Origin: Synergistaceae bacterium
GTDB lineage: Bacteria > Synergistota > Synergistia > Synergistales > Aminobacteriaceae
Reading direction: 5' to 3'
DNA length: 43,805 nucleotides
Assembly (NCBI GenBank): GCA_017444345.1
Contig: JAFSWW010000095.1
Span: 1 to 43,805 of the forward strand
The translations under genes and the position numbers were made by a program. Below the pieces are notes generated by a model. That model saw only the letters and a program-made list of their open reading frames with translations, searched no databases and was not told where the DNA came from. Positions 42,721 to 43,805 of the stretch are shown piece by piece; within the stretch, counting starts at the first letter, position 1, and each line of letters opens with the position of its first letter.

Positions 42721-43626
42721 TTATTCGGGAACTGACGCAAATAATTTCATTCTTTTCTGCACAATATTATATTTCGGGTTAGCTTGCTTGATTAAATCGG
42801 CCATAATTTCCGGGTCGTCCGGCAAATGATAAGTACATAGTGCGAGCTTAGGGGCAAATTCGCGTAAAACTCCCTGAGCTCCGGCCAACATATGACGCTC
42901 AAAGCCTTCAATATCGGATTTAATGAAATCGACTCGGGGTAAATTATTCTCGTGAACAAAATCATCGAGTCTGACTGTTTCAACACTTGAGGAGTCTTTT
43001 ATTTGCGAGTCAGAATTATTTATAAATTTTCCGCTCGAAGTATCTTCAGTGTTAATAAATATTGCGTTAGTATTCTCATTTGATAGACCTTTTTTGACGG
43101 GAATAATATTTTTATTGAGTCTTGCTGTCTGCTCTAAATAATGAAATATTTTATCAGAAGGCTCAAATGCATATGTAGTCGCTCCCCTCACTGAAGAATA
43201 AGCCGCAAAATCTCCTATCCAGCTGCCAGCATCGATTACAATATCGCCGGGCTCAACTGTAACATTTACTTGTGAATTAATAAGCCCGTAAAGTCCTTCA
43301 GTCAAAAATTTATCGCACTTGTTAAATGTCGCCTCATCGTATTTATCATCACAGAATATATAAGAATAAAACGTATCATCAAAGACTCCTGAAACGAGAA
43401 ATCTTTCATTATCGCTGTCTAACAAAGGGAGTCTTACATTTTTTATGTTATATGATTCATTATCCGGGTGAAGTAATCTTTTGACATGTTCATTTACATA
43501 GAGTCGCGAGGGTTTATGTAAAAATTTTTCACATATTGAGTCGGCCATAAATAATATAAACTCTTTAGGCGTATAAATGCCATGACGTAAACGCCGGAGT
43601 CTGATTTTTAACGAGTTAATATTCAT
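42721..43626 (-). CDS. FkbM-family methyltransferase
   Basis: 301 residues. N-terminal about 110 residues of unknown fold, then the SAM-binding motif DIVIDAGSWIGDFAAYSS, TYAFEPSDKIF, SVETVRLDDFVHENN and VDFIKSDIEGFERHMLAGA, as in FkbM O-methyltransferases. It has no homopolymer tract, unlike the second family member at 20286. GGGAG lies ten bases before ATG 43626. Followed by the MATE gene 73 bases on. Confidence 0.9.
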   Translation of the reverse strand: MNINSLKIRLRRLRHGIYTPKEFILFMADSICEKFLHKPSRLYVNEHVKRLLHPDNESYNIKNVRLPLLDSDNERFLVSGVFDDTFYSYIFCDDKYDEATFNKCDKFLTEGLYGLINSQVNVTVEPGDIVIDAGSWIGDFAAYSSVRGATTYAFEPSDKIFHYLEQTARLNKNIIPVKKGLSNENTNAIFINTEDTSSGKFINNSDSQIKDSSSVETVRLDDFVHENNLPRVDFIKSDIEGFERHMLAGAQGVLREFAPKLALCTYHLPDDPEIMADLIKQANPKYNIVQKRMKLFASVPE

Positions 43627-43656
43627 AAAAGGTTAGCTCCCTGAAAAAATTTGCAC

Positions 43657-43693
43657 GCAAAAACGCCCCGCCGTATTCACACACGACAAGGCG
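43657..43693 (-). terminator. Terminator of an upstream gene outside the window
   Basis: On the minus strand CGCCTTGTCG pairs with CGGCGGGGCG (three G-U) around TGTGTGAATA and is followed by TTTTTGC. It lies just before the fkbM start and so ends a minus-strand transcript arriving from beyond the right end. Confidence 0.8.
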
Positions 43694-43776
43694 ATTGATT
43701 TATGATTCAAATTAAATTTTTTTGCTGAATTATTGTGATTATTATTTAGACAAGTTATTAAATGACATAATAATAT

Positions 43777-43805
43777 CCTGATACCTGATACCTGATACCT
43801 GATAC
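43777..43805. repeat. Heptamer tandem array CCTGATA at right end
   Basis: Four perfect copies of CCTGATA and a trailing C run off the window edge. Mirrors the CCTGCGA array at the left end; both fit CCTGNNA. Confidence 0.95.

Noticed and set aside
1-43805. CRISPR array, insertion sequence, prophage or tRNA-linked island
   Set aside because: No spaced direct repeats, transposase, integrase or tRNA gene seen; the tandem repeats present are heptamers and the 116-bp gene-fragment units.

Overview
The window looks like a contig from a low-GC, diderm, fermentative bacterium, most likely Synergistota. The evidence is the run recX, recG, divIVA, sepF, yggS (which I recall from Synergistetes genomes), together with an LpxL-type acyltransferase that implies an outer membrane. 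No 16S rRNA or tRNA gene is present to confirm this. Both ends finish inside tandem heptamer arrays of the same CCTGNNA form.

Layout: 140-1942 aspS (minus). 2161-4756 is a minus-strand group: AIR-synthase-like protein, metal-chelate binding protein and ABC ATPase, with no permease beside it. 4975-7670 (plus) holds two papain-like exported proteins, the first with its catalytic residues replaced, separated by 116-bp repeats made of truncated copies. 7722-11085 is an envelope module: a Spy-like protein, a small exported protein and a Pro/Arg-rich exported protein, divergent from an OmpR/BaeS-type two-component system.

11092-14664 and 20286-29598 (minus) form a surface-glycan locus for CDP-3,6-dideoxyhexoses: rfbF, rfbG, rfbH, an rfbS-like gene and rfbE, plus glycosyltransferases, a split transketolase, two further sugar-nucleotide SDRs and an FkbM methyltransferase. 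It is split by a TPP enzyme with an acylating aldehyde dehydrogenase (14818-18185) and by a broken plus-strand lipoprotein gene (18364-20219). Every G/C run of nine or more bases in the window lies inside a gene of this locus. As read here, rfbF and the fkbM gene are out of frame at their tracts, the rfbS-like gene is broken, rfbE has lost its YxxxK lysine, and a membrane glycosyltransferase carries an in-frame TGA. This looks like a phase-variable and partly decayed surface-sugar system.

29869-43626 is mostly housekeeping: a nitronate-monooxygenase-like flavoprotein (plus); then, all on the minus strand, recX-recG-divIVA-sepF-yggS, an HlyD-like adaptor, folE2, a DUF2442/DUF4160 pair, queD, an lpxL-like gene, a glycosyltransferase and tyrS, followed by a MATE transporter and a second FkbM methyltransferase. 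Most junctions are ATGA overlaps or gaps of a few bases, so long polycistronic units are likely. I saw no CRISPR array, insertion sequence, tRNA or rRNA. No gene-free stretch exceeds 300 bases; the longest (29599-29868 and 41000-41282) showed nothing recognisable.
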